Assembly (NCBI RefSeq): GCF_023913755.1
Contig: NZ_JAMXBJ010000049.1
Span: 235,925 to 299,924, forward strand
From: Pseudarthrobacter cellobiosi
Lineage (GTDB): Bacteria > Actinomycetota > Actinomycetes > Actinomycetales > Micrococcaceae
Direction of reading: 5' to 3'
Length of the DNA stretch: 64,000 nt
The position numbers and the translations under genes are program-made. Positions 61,685 to 64,000 of the stretch are shown here, piece by piece (the stretch's first letter is position 1; each line of letters starts with the position of its first letter). A model generated the notes under the pieces. That model made no database searches. It was not told where the DNA came from and worked only from the letters and a program-made list of their open reading frames with translations.

Positions 61685-62365
61685 ATGACCCTGAGCACCT
61701 CACACCGCCAGCCCCTCGCCGCCGAGGTCACCGCCAAACTCCGGCAGATGATCCACTCCGGCGAGTGGCCCCTTGACCAGCGCATCCCCGCGGAACCGGA
61801 ACTGGTGCAGGGCCTGGGCGTTTCGCGCGGCACATTGCGCGAAGCCATCAGGGCCCTGGCCCACAGCGGGATGCTGGAGGTCCGTCGCGGCGATGGCACC
61901 TACGTCCGCGCCACCAGCGAGATGTCCGGCGCCGCCCGGCGCATGTACCAGGACCACACGGACGAACACATCCTCGAGGTCAGGCTGGGACTGGACACGC
62001 AGGCAGCGCGCCTCGCTGCCCGGAATGCAACGGCCGACGACGCCGCCGCCCTGCGTGCCGTGCTCGCCACCCGGGAGGTCGCCTGGAACGCCGCGGACTT
62101 CGAGGGTTGGGCCCGGGCGGACTGGGACTTCCACGCGCGCGTTGCCCATGCCACCGGGAACCCGCTGCTGCACGAGCTCTACGTCAGTTTCGGCGATGTA
62201 TTCCACCAGGACCTGCTCAAACAGCAGCGCAAGGGCCGGCTGGACGGTCTCACGTACGAGGGCCATGGCGCCCTGGTGGATGCGATCGAGGCCCACGACG
62301 CCGACGCCGCAGTGGCCAGCGTCAACCAGAATCTGAACACCTGCGCGGAGTGGCTGCGGGCGTAA
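61685..62365 (+). CDS. GntR/FadR-family transcriptional regulator
   Basis: A 226-residue regulator: N-terminal winged helix (LRQMIHSGEWPLDQRIPAEP, GVSRGTLREAIRALAHSGML, VRRGDGTYVRA) and a C-terminal all-helical FCD effector domain (EVRLGLDTQAARLAARNATA, DWDFHARVAHATGNPLLHEL). The FCD pocket uses an Asp/His metal site (D and two H are present). It is cotranscribed with the CynX-type permease and is likely to regulate it. A hairpin with a T-run ends the unit at 62448. Confidence 0.92.
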   Translation: MTLSTSHRQPLAAEVTAKLRQMIHSGEWPLDQRIPAEPELVQGLGVSRGTLREAIRALAHSGMLEVRRGDGTYVRATSEMSGAARRMYQDHTDEHILEVRLGLDTQAARLAARNATADDAAALRAVLATREVAWNAADFEGWARADWDFHARVAHATGNPLLHELYVSFGDVFHQDLLKQQRKGRLDGLTYEGHGALVDAIEAHDADAAVASVNQNLNTCAEWLRA

Positions 62366-62388
62366 GTCCAGTTCCTGCCTGGTGGCCC

Positions 62389-62448
62389 AACTAGGTAGCG
62401 CTAAGTGTCGTTATGAAGGCCCATAACGACACTTACCGCTACCTAGTT
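62389..62448 (+). repeat. Palindromic element, 27-bp stem, terminator-like
   Basis: AACTAGGTAGCGCTAAGTGT continuing CGTTATG (62389-62415) pairs with 62422-62448 with one mismatch around AAGGCC, then TTTT follows. The arm contains the related core AAGTGTCGTT. It lies 24 bases after the FadR-type stop and is a likely terminator. Confidence 0.85.
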
Positions 62449-62576
62449 TTTCGTGGCACGTGAACGTGGGGTTTCTCCGCAGGCCAGCCCCATCAGTAGG
62501 CTTACTACCTGACGCAGGTAGTAACGCCCCGGGTGCCGCCCGCATCCCGGGTGCCCGCCGATGACCAGGAGTTTCC

Positions 62577-63725
62577 ATGTCACGAGCAACCCACCAGGCC
62601 CCGAACGAAGAGACCCCGAGTGAAGAGACCCCGAGCGAAGAGACCCAGGCGAAGCCGCGGGCGCGGAAGCCGCCCGGCGCACTGTGGGCCGACTGGCTGG
62701 GAAGAGTGGGGATCCGTTCGGCCCAGGTCCTGCTGATCCTGGCAGTGGCCGTGGTCTCTGTGTACGCCCTGATGCAGATCAAGCTGCTGGTCATTCCGGT
62801 CCTGATCGCCCTGATCCTTGCCGCGGCCATCGGCCCGTTCGTCAACGTGCTCCGCAGCCGTGGCCTGCCGGGCGCCGCTGCCACGGGACTGGCGTTTGTG
62901 GCGCTCCTGCTCCTGCTGGCAGGCGTTGGTACGGTGATCTACTTCTCCGTCCGGAGCCAGTGGGCCGAGCTGGCGCAGCAGGCCTCCTCGGGACTGGACG
63001 AGCTGGAGCAGTTCCTGCTCACCGGTCCAATTCCGATCGACCGGGAGCAGCTGAACCAGGCACGGGAGGGGATCATCCAGTTTGCCACCAGCAGCCAGGT
63101 CCGCTCGGGTGCCATCACCGGACTGTCCGTGGTGACGGAGTTCCTGGCCGGAAGCGCACTGGTGGTGGTCATCCTGTTCTTCTTCCTCAAGGACGGCGCC
63201 AAAATCTGGAACTTCTTCCTGCGGCCCTTCAGCGGGCAGCGGGAAGCAAAACTCCGCCGGGTGGGCAGCCGCACGCTCGAAGTCCTGGGCGGCTACGTCC
63301 GCGGCACCGCCATCGTGGCCCTGGTGGATGCCGTGGCCATCGGCGCGGCGCTCCTGATCCTGCAGGTTCCGCTGGCGTTCCCGCTGGCCATCATTATCTT
63401 CATGACCGCTTTCATCCCGCTCGTGGGAGCCACGGTGGCCGGCATCCTCGCGGCCTTGGTGGCCCTCGTGGCCAACGGTCCGGTGGTGGCGCTGATCGTG
63501 GTGGCCGTGGTGATCGCCGTGAACCAGTTGGAGGGTGACTTGCTGCAGCCGATCGTGATGGGCAAGTCGCTCCAGCTCCACGCACTGGTGATACTGATGG
63601 CGCTGACTGCCGGCACCATCCTGGCGGGCATCATCGGCGCCGTCCTGTCCGTCCCCATGGCGGCCGTCATTTGGGCTGTCATTCAAGTGTGGACCGCTGA
63701 GGATCCGAACCTTGAGCCGGCCTGA
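62577..63725 (+). CDS. AI-2E family (PerM-type) membrane protein
   Basis: A 382-residue membrane protein of the AI-2E/PerM transporter family with about eight hydrophobic segments after a charged Glu/Thr/Pro-rich N-terminus (EETPSEETPSEETQAK). Family features are LLVIPVLIALILAAAIGPFV, the long amphipathic outer domain (WAELAQQASSGLDELEQFLL), and the end VNQLEGDLLQPIVMGKSLQL (PxvmG signature). Members export AI-2, or exchange Na+/H+ or other ions; the role here is unknown. Confidence 0.9.
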   Translation: MSRATHQAPNEETPSEETPSEETQAKPRARKPPGALWADWLGRVGIRSAQVLLILAVAVVSVYALMQIKLLVIPVLIALILAAAIGPFVNVLRSRGLPGAAATGLAFVALLLLLAGVGTVIYFSVRSQWAELAQQASSGLDELEQFLLTGPIPIDREQLNQAREGIIQFATSSQVRSGAITGLSVVTEFLAGSALVVVILFFFLKDGAKIWNFFLRPFSGQREAKLRRVGSRTLEVLGGYVRGTAIVALVDAVAIGAALLILQVPLAFPLAIIIFMTAFIPLVGATVAGILAALVALVANGPVVALIVVAVVIAVNQLEGDLLQPIVMGKSLQLHALVILMALTAGTILAGIIGAVLSVPMAAVIWAVIQVWTAEDPNLEPA

Positions 63726-63742
63726 GCCGGATCTTTAAGAAT

Positions 63743-63802
63743 CGACGCGCATATTCCCTGGCGCACTGGAAATATCAGGCGCGCCAAGGAATTTGCGCGT
63801 CG
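63743..63802. repeat. Imperfect palindrome with an extra third arm
   Basis: CGACGCGCATATTCCCTGGC continuing GC (63743-63764) pairs with 63781-63802 with two mismatches in 22. A further copy of TTTGCGCGTCG follows at 63811-63821, so three copies of the arm's outer part are present within 80 bases. It lies after the AI-2E gene. Confidence 0.65.
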
Positions 63803-63831
63803 GAGGCACTTTTGCGCGTCGCAAGCACAGC

Positions 63832-63874
63832 GCCCGACGACGGTCCGGCACCTGGGTGCGAACCGACGTCGGGC
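63832..63874 (-). terminator. Hairpin downstream of the partial minus-strand gene
   Basis: GCCCGACGACGGT pairs with ACCGACGTCGGGC (13 bp, one mismatch) around a 17-base loop. On the minus strand it lies 24 bases beyond the stop at 63898. It has no T-run. Confidence 0.4.
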
Positions 63875-63897
63875 GTTACCGCGTCTTAGTGCTGCTG

Positions 63898-64000
63898 CTA
63901 CCGCTTAGCCTCGATCCACCGATCCGCCTGGGCGGATGAGCTGAATTCGGTTTCGGCTCGTTGTGCGGGCGAAGGGCGTGCTGGGGTGCCGGGCCTCGCT
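63898..64000 (-). CDS. Possible C-terminal end of an unknown protein, cut by the window edge
   Basis: On the minus strand, one frame is open from the right edge for 33 codons and ends ETEFSSSAQADRWIEAKR then TAG. The last part has protein-like composition and is followed by a hairpin. Too short to assign a family; it may also be chance. Confidence 0.3.
   Translation of the reverse strand, partial: ARPGTPARPSPAQRAETEFSSSAQADRWIEAKR

Overview
The window is high-GC, densely packed DNA with short intergenic gaps, GTG starts, many 4-base ATGA overlaps, a 6-transmembrane/TVGYGD potassium channel, a PucR-controlled GABA pathway, FprA-type ferredoxin reductase and sortase-based surface proteins. This fits a soil actinobacterium of the Arthrobacter/Pseudarthrobacter group (Micrococcaceae). 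The assignment is inferred from protein style, not from a search. One tRNA gene (Tyr, GTA) is present. I see no rRNA, insertion sequence, prophage or CRISPR array.

Layout. 1-2265: transsulfuration pair (cystathionine beta-synthase then cystathionine gamma-synthase, the latter cut by the left edge) and a VOC protein. 2396-13603: AlkA-like glycosylase, two ABC-2 exporter pairs, a TPR-LuxR regulator, a SnoaL-like protein, acyl-CoA ligase, ABM protein, thioredoxin, thioesterase and K+ channel. 14001-17055: a LysM protein with a sortase-like C-terminus, CBS-pair protein, tRNA-Tyr, a small exported protein and YajQ. 17244-22361: HtpX, MFS exporter, an unknown gene, Fur-family regulator and catalase with a clear palindromic operator. 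22381-25823: four-gene SsuABC-type uptake operon with two different permeases. 26085-30532: DUF2461, IclR regulator, and a 2-keto-3-deoxygluconate (KDG) catabolic cluster that looks decayed. 30653-38670: amino acid permease, an alcohol/aldehyde dehydrogenase cluster with DUF779 and a GAF regulator, and FprA. 38774-51897: an unusual surface locus (see below). 51931-60288: topoisomerase IB, RarD-type permease, GABA transaminase, aldehyde dehydrogenase, PucR regulator, CYTH-CHAD protein. 60455-63725: CynX-type MFS permease with FadR-type regulator, and an AI-2E-family permease.

The most striking region is 39749-51897. It encodes a complete PstSCAB-like transporter (PstC, PstA, PstB with the PstB-type Walker B sequence) interleaved with two, probably three, different substrate-binding-like proteins, at least two of which carry C-terminal membrane anchors, a sortase-substrate-like Thr/Pro-rich surface protein, one sortase-like protein that has lost both catalytic His and Cys, and one sortase that keeps them. 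Seven of the genes (42543-51897) are stacked with overlaps or tiny gaps. This reads as a wall-tethered phosphate-type uptake machine with its own sorting enzymes; I do not know a described system of this form.

Two other themes stand out. First, a dispersed family of intergenic palindromes (3391, 7622, 9772, 37140, 54015, 62389) shares a core close to AAGTGTCCGTT and forms near-perfect hairpins with stems of up to 30 bp. Second, the KDG cluster carries three independent lesions (5'-truncated dehydrogenase, KduD-like enzyme with catalytic Tyr replaced by His, frameshifted KDPG aldolase) behind an intact promoter and a perfect 26-bp palindrome.
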